DNA from: Candidatus Aerophobota bacterium
GTDB lineage: Bacteria > Aerophobota > Aerophobia > Aerophobales > B3-G15
Reading direction: 5' to 3'
Assembly (NCBI GenBank): GCA_021162265.1
Contig: JAGGZA010000131.1
Coordinates: forward strand, 1 to 21,825
Length of the DNA stretch: 21,825 nucleotides
In this document: positions 15,264 through 21,825 of the stretch, in pieces
How positions within the stretch are numbered: position 1 is the first letter of the stretch
Layout: every line of letters begins with the position of its first letter
The notes under the pieces: generated by a model
Told to the model about the DNA's origin: nothing
Database searches by the model: none
The model's input: the letters and a program-made list of their open reading frames with translations, nothing else
Program-made: the position numbers and the translations under genes

Positions 15264-16145
15264 ATGATTGAAAGAGTAGGAATAACATTTAACCCCGGCA
15301 AGAAAAATATCCTTGCAAAAGTGGAATTTGTTGTCAGATGGCTGGAGAAAAGAAAAATAAAGGTCTTTGTGCCAGGGGAAAGTGGTGCAGACAGGTACTT
15401 CGGGAAAAACCTTGTGTCAATTGAAGAAATAAAGAAGGCAGCCCAGCTTATAGTTTCCTTAGGAGGAGACGGAACCTTATGCAAGTCTGCTCGAGAGTTT
15501 TCCAGGGCGGGGATTCCTATACTGGGAATTAATCTGGGTGGACTTGGTTTCTTAACTGAAGCTCCCATAAACAAATTTGAAGAAAAGATGGAAAAAATCC
15601 TCTCCAATGAGTATACCGTGGAACATCGTATGATGCTCCAGGCAAAAATAATCTGTAAAAACTTTGAAAGTCAAACTTTTATAGCTCTCAATGATGTGGT
15701 AATAAGTAAAAGTTTTCTTCCTCGAATAGTTTCCCTGAACACTTTTGTTTCCGGGGACTTTGTTACTACCTATTCAGCAGATGGTCTCATAATCTCTACC
15801 CCTACCGGTTCCACTGCATATTCCCTTTCAGCCGGCGGTCCAATTGTCCATCCCAGTCTCAAAGTAATAATTCTCTCTCCTATATGTGCTCACACTCTGG
15901 CAGTAAGACCTCTTATCGTCTCCCAGGAAGAAACAATAAGGATCGTTCCTGAAACCCCTTCAGAGGATATTTTTCTCACCATAGATGGCCAGGAGGCTCA
16001 CTCTATAAAGAAGCAGGGTGAGGTGGAAGTTAAAAAAAGCCCTTATCAGGCCAAACTCATAAGATTTAAGGGAAGGTCTTTCTTTGAGGTACTTCAGACA
16101 AAGCTGGGGTGGAGTGGAGTGACTTACAAAACTGACGAACAATAG
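15264..16145 (+). CDS. nadK: NAD kinase
   Basis: Phosphorylates NAD to NADP, using ATP or polyphosphate. The 293-residue product has the kinase motif GGDGT at 67-71, GINLGGLGFL (88-97), ALNDVVISK (141-149) and the NAD-binding segment YSADGLIISTPTGSTAYSLSAGGP (170-193). These are intact. The length is typical of the bacterial enzyme. It is placed 3 bases after the DUF212 gene and ends directly against the next start codon, in the xseA-xseB-DUF212-nadK block. It would supply the NADPH used by ProA and thioredoxin reductase in this window, though that link is only metabolic. Confidence 0.95.
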   Translation: MIERVGITFNPGKKNILAKVEFVVRWLEKRKIKVFVPGESGADRYFGKNLVSIEEIKKAAQLIVSLGGDGTLCKSAREFSRAGIPILGINLGGLGFLTEAPINKFEEKMEKILSNEYTVEHRMMLQAKIICKNFESQTFIALNDVVISKSFLPRIVSLNTFVSGDFVTTYSADGLIISTPTGSTAYSLSAGGPIVHPSLKVIILSPICAHTLAVRPLIVSQEETIRIVPETPSEDIFLTIDGQEAHSIKKQGEVEVKKSPYQAKLIRFKGRSFFEVLQTKLGWSGVTYKTDEQ

Positions 16146-16913
16146 ATGAAAAAGATCATCATCCTTGCTCAGAAATCCTTTTGTAAATCTTTTAGAAGCA
16201 GGGTTTTCTTTGTCTTCTTTCTCTTTGCTATTATGCTCATTTTTTTATCCATCTTATTAAGCCTCTTAACCTTCACCGAAGAGATAAAAATTATTAAAGA
16301 TGTAGGACTTGCTGTAATTTCTATCTTTAGCTCTCTAATAGCTATCTTCCTGTCAGCAGAAGCCGTAGTAGGAGAGATAGAGAAAAAAACAATATATATT
16401 TTACTCTCAAAACCAACGGACAAAAAAAGCTTTTTATTTGGAAGTTTCCTGGGTATAATCTGGACTGTGGGGATTGCCATTCTCATAAATGGGGGTACTC
16501 TTATTTTTTTAATTTATTTAAAACAAAGCTCTGTTGACCCGGGAATACTTTTAGCACTTTTATTTATGGAATTGGAGGTTCTTGTTATAACTTCTATAGG
16601 TATTATGTTCTCCTCTCTTTCCTCCTCAGCTTTAACAAGCACATTTTTGTGCCTCTTTCTTTACCTTCTGGGACACCTTAACCCTCAACTTATTGCATTA
16701 AAAAAAGTTGTGCAAAGTCAAATAACAAAGGGTTTTCTCACCCTTGTCTCCGTAGTTATTCCTAATCTTGAGTTATTCAATATCAGGGAAATGGTGGTCG
16801 AGGGAAAGCTCATTAACCTCATATATACAGGAAAGATAGCTTTTTATTCTCTCATTTATAGCGGTATATGTCTCATCATTGCTTATCTTCTTTTTGAAAA
16901 AAGAGAATTTTAA
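16146..16913 (+). CDS. ABC-2 type transporter permease subunit
   Basis: A 255-residue membrane protein with about six helices (roughly residues 20-42, 52-70, 98-122, 130-153, 158-178 and 228-248). The start MKKIIILAQKSFCKSFRSRVFF resembles ABC-2 permeases, and a loop after helix 2 carries AVVGEIEKKTIYILLSKP, a segment typical of the family (EKERGTLELLLSxP-like). Such permeases work with a separate ATPase and export lipids, peptides, ions or drugs; no ATPase gene is present here, so the partner must be encoded elsewhere. The ATG abuts the nadK stop with no gap and no clear ribosome-binding site. It is the last gene of the plus-strand run and converges on the SPL-like gene with only 4 bases between stop codons. 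Confidence 0.82.
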   Translation: MKKIIILAQKSFCKSFRSRVFFVFFLFAIMLIFLSILLSLLTFTEEIKIIKDVGLAVISIFSSLIAIFLSAEAVVGEIEKKTIYILLSKPTDKKSFLFGSFLGIIWTVGIAILINGGTLIFLIYLKQSSVDPGILLALLFMELEVLVITSIGIMFSSLSSSALTSTFLCLFLYLLGHLNPQLIALKKVVQSQITKGFLTLVSVVIPNLELFNIREMVVEGKLINLIYTGKIAFYSLIYSGICLIIAYLLFEKREF

Positions 16914-16917
16914 AAAG

Positions 16918-18021
16918 TCATTTAAGATTTAAAACCTTCCTGCAGTGTTGTTCAAAAAGCTTTCTGAAATTAGAACTTGAAGAAGGAGAAAACCCCATCA
17001 CCTTCTCCCATACATCAGGACTCTCCATGCAAAAATAGCAGAAAACATCTGGTGCCTTATCCTTAATTAAAGAGTATATCTTCTTGAAAAGCTTTATTCT
17101 CAGAGGTTTTATATACCGTAGCTTACCATCAAGACCCCTTATCATTTCCTCTGATGTTATCTTTGTATGAGGAAATCTCTGCTGAATTACCTCCTTAAGA
17201 GAGGGAGGAAAACGAAGTGCACCAAGAGATATCCAGAAAATACGTGAAGGGTCTATTAAAGTAAAAAGTTCTTCTATCAACTTTTCGTAATCATCTTCCC
17301 AACCGGGATAAAGTATGAGTGGATCAAAGTGAAAACCAAGCATAAATCCTTTCTCCTGGACTTTGTAAGCAGCTTGTAATCTTCTTTCTAAAGTAGCTGT
17401 AAAATTTTCCTCACCGGAAATGACAGGGGGAGGATTTAAAGACCATGAACAAACTATATTTTCAGAAGAGGGAAGCCTCAAGAGCCCATCAACCTCGTCG
17501 GTTTTGGTTTTAAATTCAAATATGGCATTCTTTTTGGTTCTAAAATAGGAGACAAAAAAGGAAGAAAAATCTCCCAGGTAATCAAGAGCCAGACTATCAG
17601 CAAGTTCTCCATTACCAATCCTTATAACTCTATTTTTATACTTTCCCAGAAATATTTCCAGTTGTTCTATTATCTTACCAGGGTTAACATACAGAATAAG
17701 AGGAGATGGACCAAGGTAATCCTGAAGTATGCAATAGGTGCAATCAAGAGGACAACCCACAGGTTGATTAATAACAGTATACCCACAGCAAAGATACCCT
17801 TTGCCTGTTCCTGGACATGGCTTTACAAAACTACCGGGGAAATCAGTTAAAAGAATAGACCTTTTCCCCTCTGTGAAGGATGTTGCAACAGAGTACTTTT
17901 TCCTGTTAAGGAGAACCTCCTTAACTTCCACCTCTCCTGCCTTTTTGATTATTCTTTTAACAAGGGGGGTATCTCTCACATTTTTATCTATCAGTATCCT
18001 TTTTATCTTGTAGTCCCTCAT
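16918..18021 (-). CDS. SPL-like radical SAM protein (spore photoproduct lyase family)
   Basis: A 367-residue radical SAM protein of the spore photoproduct lyase family. The [4Fe-4S] cluster motif GCPLDCTYC uses Cys90, Cys94 and Cys97. Before it lies a second Cys-rich element, KPCPGTGKGYLCCGY (Cys69, Cys78, Cys79), and near the end FCYFCMESPDVWEKV; from memory both mark an SPL-like subgroup outside the spore formers. GFHFDPLILYPGWEDDY matches the SPL barrel. True SPL passes a hydrogen through a Cys (Cys141 in B. subtilis) and two tyrosines beside the cluster. Here Tyr96 is kept, the second Tyr is Ile98, and no Cys is present around residues 135-145. Activity on spore photoproduct is therefore doubtful. 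I chose the ATG at 18021, 6 bases after GAGG, over a TTG at 18033. It overlaps the ParB-like gene by 38 bases. Confidence 0.85.
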   Translation of the reverse strand: MRDYKIKRILIDKNVRDTPLVKRIIKKAGEVEVKEVLLNRKKYSVATSFTEGKRSILLTDFPGSFVKPCPGTGKGYLCCGYTVINQPVGCPLDCTYCILQDYLGPSPLILYVNPGKIIEQLEIFLGKYKNRVIRIGNGELADSLALDYLGDFSSFFVSYFRTKKNAIFEFKTKTDEVDGLLRLPSSENIVCSWSLNPPPVISGEENFTATLERRLQAAYKVQEKGFMLGFHFDPLILYPGWEDDYEKLIEELFTLIDPSRIFWISLGALRFPPSLKEVIQQRFPHTKITSEEMIRGLDGKLRYIKPLRIKLFKKIYSLIKDKAPDVFCYFCMESPDVWEKVMGFSPSSSSNFRKLFEQHCRKVLNLK

Positions 18022-18985
18022 AGTAAACCTCAAGAAACCTTGAGAGCAAAGCTAAGTTATCCTCATTTGAAAGATTTGCAACTACTTTCTTCACATCATC
18101 TGTATGGGTTATCTCAATAAATGCCTTTACTTTCCCCTCAAGTCCCTCATCCCAGATAAATTTTAAGCCACTACTGGATTGAATTTCCCTTCTCAACTTA
18201 TCCAGCTCTCTATTTACCTTTGTTAAACAGGGATATCTTCTTTCCTTAAGTGTTTTCTTTATACTATCTATTTTTTGAGAGCGGGTAAGCTTTACATCTT
18301 TGCCAATATCTAAAATCCCTGTACTTTCTATCACCTCATACACACTCTTTCCTTCCCTCGTTGCTATTTCTTTTAAATCTATTAATATATTAAGAAAATC
18401 GTATCCCTTTAGAGAAAGACAGCTGGCTAAAGAAACAAGAGTATCCTGCTCTTTGAAAGACAAACCCTCAATTATAAGAGCCTGTTTCAGAGAAAAATTG
18501 TGGGAGAAAATATAAGAGAGAAGATGAGGTCTGTAATGTGAGATTCGTATGTAACTCTCACAAACAAAGGAGGAATCTATCCCGAGAAAAGAGCTGAAGT
18601 TATTGCAAATTTGAGAGGAAGAAAGCCCCAGTTGACTCATGATACCAATTATCCTTACCTTTTCTCCAAAGGAAAGTGGCTGGGGATGAGATAAAAAAAG
18701 AACGGTTAAAACCTCAAAAATAGAAAGATTCTCTCTTAAAATACAAACAGGTAAAGAGGAAAAATTCAACTCTCTGGCAATCTGCAGCCTCTTAAAACCA
18801 TTTATTACTCTATATTTTCCCGGGGAAAGAGGCTGAACTACAATGGGGTTTGTTATGCCTATTTTAGCAATAGATAGCTTTAACACATTAAAATAAGAGG
18901 GATCCTTATCGGCAAAACAGAAAAGAGTATCCTCCTGATTAATTGAAGACAGAGGAAGTTGCTGGAATTTGGTCTTGAAATACAT
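17984..18985 (-). CDS. ParB-fold DNA-binding-like protein
   Basis: A 333-residue protein with ParB architecture. Residues about 10-90 form the ParB N-terminal nuclease/CTPase-like fold: GITNPIVVQPL (43-53) and the nucleotide-loop region INGFKRLQIAREL (61-73), which stands where canonical ParB has GERRxRA. Residues about 105-155 look like the ParB helix-turn-helix (FGEKVRIIGIMSQLGLS, then SSFVCESYIRISHY), followed by SLKQALIIEGL, which matches the segment after the HTH in ParB. The C-terminal 150 residues are charged and helical and unfamiliar. No parA is nearby, so chromosome partition is unlikely to be its role. It is followed by, and overlaps, the SPL-like gene, implying a shared task. Its ATG lacks a strong ribosome-binding site. 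Confidence 0.78.
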   Translation of the reverse strand: MYFKTKFQQLPLSSINQEDTLFCFADKDPSYFNVLKLSIAKIGITNPIVVQPLSPGKYRVINGFKRLQIARELNFSSLPVCILRENLSIFEVLTVLFLSHPQPLSFGEKVRIIGIMSQLGLSSSQICNNFSSFLGIDSSFVCESYIRISHYRPHLLSYIFSHNFSLKQALIIEGLSFKEQDTLVSLASCLSLKGYDFLNILIDLKEIATREGKSVYEVIESTGILDIGKDVKLTRSQKIDSIKKTLKERRYPCLTKVNRELDKLRREIQSSSGLKFIWDEGLEGKVKAFIEITHTDDVKKVVANLSNEDNLALLSRFLEVYYEGLQDKKDTDR

Positions 18986-19019
18986 CTTGCTTTATACCTT
19001 ATTTTTATATTTTATTAAA
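18986..19019. promoter_or_regulatory. 34-base divergent start region with possible overlapping, leaderless promoters
   Basis: Only 34 AT-rich bases separate the start codons of the ParB-like gene (minus) and the glycosyltransferase gene (plus). A TATAAA on the minus strand (18996-18991) lies 5 bases before the ParB-like ATG. A TATATT on the plus strand (19006-19011) ends 8 bases before the glycosyltransferase ATG. Neither gene has a clear Shine-Dalgarno site and neither -10 has a good -35. Leaderless transcription is possible. Confidence 0.3.
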
Positions 19020-19937
19020 ATGAATTTTACAAACAAACTCGTAAGTGTTATAATACCTACTTATAACAGAGAAAACTGGATAAAAGAAGCTATAGAATCA
19101 GTTCTGGCTCAGACTTATACCCCTTATGAGATAATAGTGGTAGACGATGGCTCCTCTGATAATACCAGAAAAGCATTAAGTTCATTTCGGTCCAGAATAA
19201 GGTACGTGTTTCAGCCAAACTCCGGTCCCTCCAGTGCTCGTAATAAAGGCATTGAACTTTCCAGTGGAGAATGGATAGCCTTTCTGGATTCTGATGACCT
19301 GTGGAAACCAAAGAAATTGGAAAAACAAATGCAAGCATTACAGGAACAGTCTCATTTTAAAATATGTTATACAGAAGAAATATGGATAAGAAATGGCAAA
19401 TTTGTCAACCCCCGCAAAAAACATACCAAATATTCCGGATGGATATATCTACATTGTCTACCTCTGTGTATTATCTCCCCTTCCTCGGTTGTAATTCACC
19501 GCTCAGTATTTGAAGATGTTGGAAAATTCGACACTTCCCTGCCCGTGGCTGAGGATTATGACCTGTGGCTACGAATTTGCTCAAGATACCCTGTGATGTT
19601 ACTTCCCCAAAAATTAATTATCAAAAGAGGAGGCCATCAAGACCAGCTGTCAAAAAGTTACTGGGGAATAGACCGCTTTAGAATTATCGCCCTTGAAAAA
19701 ATGACAAGAGAAAATACTCTCCCTTCCCCGTGGAAAATCGCCACCTTAGAAGAAATTATTAAAAAAGCTACTATTGTTGCTGAAGGCTTCAAAAAAAGAG
19801 AAAAATGGGAAGAATACCAACTCTACACTGCAAAGGTTAAAAAAGCCAGAGAGAAAATAGCCTGTCTTTTGTCTAATTATACCGGGGAAAGTTATTCTGT
19901 CAAAGAAAAAGTAACTCTAAAAGGAGAACTGCAATGA
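19020..19937 (+). CDS. Family 2 glycosyltransferase
   Basis: A 305-residue GT-A fold glycosyltransferase of family GT2, which moves a sugar from a nucleotide-sugar onto an acceptor. The N-terminal nucleotide-binding strand reads SVIIPTYNRENWIKEAIESV (9-28), then EIIVVDDGSSDN (37-48). SGPSSARNKGIELSSGEWIAFLDSDDLW contains the metal-binding DSD at 90-92, and the acceptor-side acidic motif is AEDYDLWLRICSRYP (177-191). No membrane helix is visible, so it is cytoplasmic. Lipopolysaccharide or another surface glycan is the likely product, but the sugar cannot be told. I chose the ATG at 19020 because it puts the fold at its normal start; it has no Shine-Dalgarno site, and a TTG at 18969 would add 17 hydrophobic residues inside the divergent gene. 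It overlaps trxB by 4 bases. Confidence 0.9.
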   Translation: MNFTNKLVSVIIPTYNRENWIKEAIESVLAQTYTPYEIIVVDDGSSDNTRKALSSFRSRIRYVFQPNSGPSSARNKGIELSSGEWIAFLDSDDLWKPKKLEKQMQALQEQSHFKICYTEEIWIRNGKFVNPRKKHTKYSGWIYLHCLPLCIISPSSVVIHRSVFEDVGKFDTSLPVAEDYDLWLRICSRYPVMLLPQKLIIKRGGHQDQLSKSYWGIDRFRIIALEKMTRENTLPSPWKIATLEEIIKKATIVAEGFKKREKWEEYQLYTAKVKKAREKIACLLSNYTGESYSVKEKVTLKGELQ

Positions 19938-20869
19938 AAAAAGAAACCCATCCTTTAATAATAGTGGGTGCGGGACCTGCGGGGCTCTCTGCCAGTATCT
20001 ATGCAAGAAGGGCTGGTATAGACATTCTCGTCCTGGAAAAACTCACCCCTGGAGGACAGATCCTGACTTCAGAAAAGATCGAAAATTACCCGGGTTTCCC
20101 CAAGCCTATCTCAACAAATGAGCTTATCTCAAGAATAGTTAAACAGGCTAAAAGTTTTGGAATGGAACTTAAAAATGAAGGAGTTGAAAGAGTAGAATTA
20201 AATAGTGAAGAAAAAAAGCTTTATACTGACTTTGAAAATACTTACAAAAGCTTTTCTGTTATAATAGCAACAGGAACTCAACCCACTCCTCTCGGGGTTC
20301 CTGGAGAGGAAGAATTCAAAGGAAGGGGAGTAAGTTACTGTGCAACCTGTGATGCTCCTTTCTTTAAAGATCAGGTGGTTGTAGTGGTAGGGGGAGGTAA
20401 TACTGCAGCTGAAGAAGCTGTTTATCTTAGCAGATTTGCTAAAAAAATATACCTCCTTCATAGAAGAGATAAGCTTCGGGCAGAAAAAATTTTGCAGGAA
20501 AGAATATTCAAAAATGAAAAAATTGAAGTGCTATGGAGCACTACAGTTGAAAGAATTTATGGTAAACAGCAGGTAGAAGGAGCTGTAATAAAGGAGCTAA
20601 AAACAGGTAAGGTAAAAGAACTTGCCTGCAGTGGTGTCTTTATATATGTGGGTACAAAACCCAATAGCGAATTTATTAAAGACTGGATAAAGACAGACGA
20701 TAGAGGATTTATCTTAACCGATGAGAAGTTTGAGACCAATATCCCGGGTGTGTTTGCCTGCGGCGATGTCAGAGCCAACCTGATAAAACAGGTAGTAGTA
20801 GCCTGTGCCGAGGGAGCTCAAGCTGCTTTTATGGCAAACAAATATCTCGAAAATAAGGGGATTATTTGA
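19934..20869 (+). CDS. trxB: Thioredoxin reductase
   Basis: Flavoprotein that reduces thioredoxin with NADPH. The 311-residue product has the FAD site IIVGAGPAGLSASIYARRAG (9-28), the redox pair Cys136-Ala-Thr-Cys139 (SYCATCDAPFF), the NADPH site VVGGGNTAAEEAVYL (151-165) with HRRDKLR (176-182), which favours NADPH over NADH, and the final FAD motif VFACGDVR. All key residues are present. AAAGGAGA lies just before the ATG, which overlaps the glycosyltransferase stop (ATGA). No thioredoxin gene is in the window. Confidence 0.96.
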   Translation: MKKETHPLIIVGAGPAGLSASIYARRAGIDILVLEKLTPGGQILTSEKIENYPGFPKPISTNELISRIVKQAKSFGMELKNEGVERVELNSEEKKLYTDFENTYKSFSVIIATGTQPTPLGVPGEEEFKGRGVSYCATCDAPFFKDQVVVVVGGGNTAAEEAVYLSRFAKKIYLLHRRDKLRAEKILQERIFKNEKIEVLWSTTVERIYGKQQVEGAVIKELKTGKVKELACSGVFIYVGTKPNSEFIKDWIKTDDRGFILTDEKFETNIPGVFACGDVRANLIKQVVVACAEGAQAAFMANKYLENKGII

Positions 20870-20893
20870 CAAAATTACCTTTGCTGATAAAAA
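20866..20893 (+). promoter_or_regulatory. Weak putative promoter for the PorV-like gene
   Basis: A perfect TTGACA (20866-20871) overlaps the trxB stop codon and is followed after 16 bases by TAAAAA (20888-20893), a four-of-six match to the -10 box. The predicted start would fall close to the ribosome-binding site at about 20899-20904, so this is uncertain; read-through from trxB is the alternative. Confidence 0.3.
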
Positions 20894-20909
20894 TAAAAAG
20901 GGAAAAACA

Positions 20910-21815
20910 ATGAAGAAAAATACAGGTTACTTATTAGGAGTCCTGGTAGTTTTTGTTTTGTGTTATAGCGCTCAAGCTTCTTATTTAAGAGTGAAGGACA
21001 CCGGCTTTACCAGACTTCCGGTTAACGCAAGAACCCTGGGAATGGGAGGAGCCTTCGTTGCAGTGGCTAATGACTATAGTGCCTGCTATTACAATCCTGC
21101 TGGACTGGTTAACCTCACCACGCGTCAGGTTGGTTCTATGTACACCGATCTTTATGGACTTGGTCTTTTAAGCCACAGCTTTCTTAGCTTTGCTGAACCA
21201 GACACAGGAATGGGTAGTGGAGGAATAAGCTGGAGTCACCTTTCAGCCAATCTTGAACCAGAGCAATGGGTATACGATATGTGGATTTATTCGTATGCTA
21301 ATTACATTAATAAGGAAGGCTTACCTTTAAATAGCTGGGGTATAAATGCCAAGTATATAAGAGAAGATACCCCGTATGAGAATGCCTCAGGTTACAGCTT
21401 TGATATTGGGTACCTGAGGAAAGATGAAAAAGTCTCACTTGGCATCTGCATCCAAGATGTCATCTCCAGAATAGATTGGGAAACAGGTCGTACAGAAGCT
21501 CTTCCCGTGAACGTTGTCACAGGCATAGCCTGCAGTTTAAACAAAAATGCTTTAATTGCTCTTGATATAGATTCCTCTCTTCAGAATTTACTCTGTAGTA
21601 TCCGGATAGGAGGAGAATGGAAGATTAAGAATCGTATTTTTTTGAGAGGTGGATTTTTCCAAAAGTTTCAGGAAGGGGAAAGTTTAAACCTCTCTGCGGG
21701 TGTTGGATTTAAAGCAAACTTTAATCCCACCACTACCCTCTCTTTCGACTATGCCTTTACTTCCTCCTCACAGCTATCTGCGAGTCATTATCTTTCTTTT
21801 TCCTTTAATTTTTAA
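20910..21815 (+). CDS. PorV/UPF0164-like outer-membrane beta-barrel protein
   Basis: A 301-residue secreted protein with a signal peptide (MKKNTGYLLGVLVVFVLC, cut probably after SAQA near residue 22-24). The mature start has the motif GFTRLPVNARTLGMGGAFVA followed by DYSACYYNPAGLVNL, the hallmark of the UPF0164/PorV group of FadL-like barrels. Alternating hydrophobic strands follow, and the protein ends in aromatic-rich strands with a terminal Phe (HYLSFSFNF), a typical outer-membrane barrel signature. In Bacteroidetes PorV serves type IX secretion, but many relatives elsewhere have no known role. AAGGGA lies 7 bases before the ATG. An open frame extends upstream into trxB, but the signal peptide fixes the start. 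A further AGGGGA just after the stop hints at another gene to the right. Confidence 0.85.
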   Translation: MKKNTGYLLGVLVVFVLCYSAQASYLRVKDTGFTRLPVNARTLGMGGAFVAVANDYSACYYNPAGLVNLTTRQVGSMYTDLYGLGLLSHSFLSFAEPDTGMGSGGISWSHLSANLEPEQWVYDMWIYSYANYINKEGLPLNSWGINAKYIREDTPYENASGYSFDIGYLRKDEKVSLGICIQDVISRIDWETGRTEALPVNVVTGIACSLNKNALIALDIDSSLQNLLCSIRIGGEWKIKNRIFLRGGFFQKFQEGESLNLSAGVGFKANFNPTTTLSFDYAFTSSSQLSASHYLSFSFNF

Positions 21816-21825
21816 AGGGGAATAA

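Noticed and set aside
16914..16960. Bidirectional terminator between the convergent ABC permease and SPL-like genes
   Set aside because: The short AT-only complementarity has no GC stem, so a hairpin terminator cannot be supported.
20805..20909. Open frame extending the PorV-like gene into trxB
   Set aside because: It is only a reading frame inside trxB; the signal peptide begins at the ATG at 20910 with its own ribosome-binding site.
1..21825. CRISPR arrays, insertion sequences, prophage or integron features
   Set aside because: No regularly spaced repeats, transposase, integrase or phage-like genes were seen in reading either strand.

Overview
The window is an AT-rich, gene-dense stretch of a bacterial chromosome. 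It holds 19 complete protein genes, the start of a 20th (tuf, cut by the left edge), and two tRNA genes. HflK/HflC, a secreted PorV/UPF0164-like barrel protein and signal-peptide proteins suggest a diderm (outer-membrane) anaerobe or facultative anaerobe. PPDK, iron-dependent alcohol dehydrogenase, A/V-type ATPase subunits and an SPL-like radical SAM enzyme fit a deep-branching, possibly uncultured lineage. Candidates such as Aerophobetes, Omnitrophota or Atribacterota are guesses; the sequence alone does not decide. No insertion sequence, phage gene, CRISPR array or integration scar was seen.

Left part (1-5913, all minus strand). Two or three transcription units run leftward: hflK-hflC-UlaG-like metallohydrolase, then ppdK with its own promoter laid over the hydrolase stop codon, then tRNA-Tyr, tRNA-Thr and tuf. 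A probable intrinsic terminator after ppdK shares bases with the -35 box of the tRNA/tuf promoter.

Middle part (6013-16913, all plus strand). A divergent promoter pair separates hflK from a very tight run of twelve genes: proA, a TsaC/Sua5-LMW-phosphatase fusion, dCMP deaminase, an A/V-ATPase G/H-like stalk subunit, A/V-ATPase subunit I, an iron alcohol dehydrogenase, a secreted one-HKD phospholipase D-like protein, xseA, xseB, a DUF212/PAP2-like membrane protein, nadK and an ABC-2 permease. Most neighbours overlap by 4-8 bp or lie within about 20 bp, so long read-through transcription is likely. The functions are mixed: proline synthesis, tRNA modification, nucleotide supply, ion pumping, DNA repair and NADP supply.

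Right part (16918-21825). A minus-strand pair encodes a ParB-fold protein followed, with a 38-bp overlap, by an SPL-like radical SAM protein that lacks two of the three hydrogen-transfer residues of true spore photoproduct lyase. This pair is the best candidate here for a poorly described system. It is divergent, across only 34 bp, from a plus-strand set of a GT2 glycosyltransferase, thioredoxin reductase (4-bp overlap) and a PorV-like outer-membrane protein.

Every gene call rests on reading motifs by eye. Promoters and terminators are matches to consensus and have not been tested.
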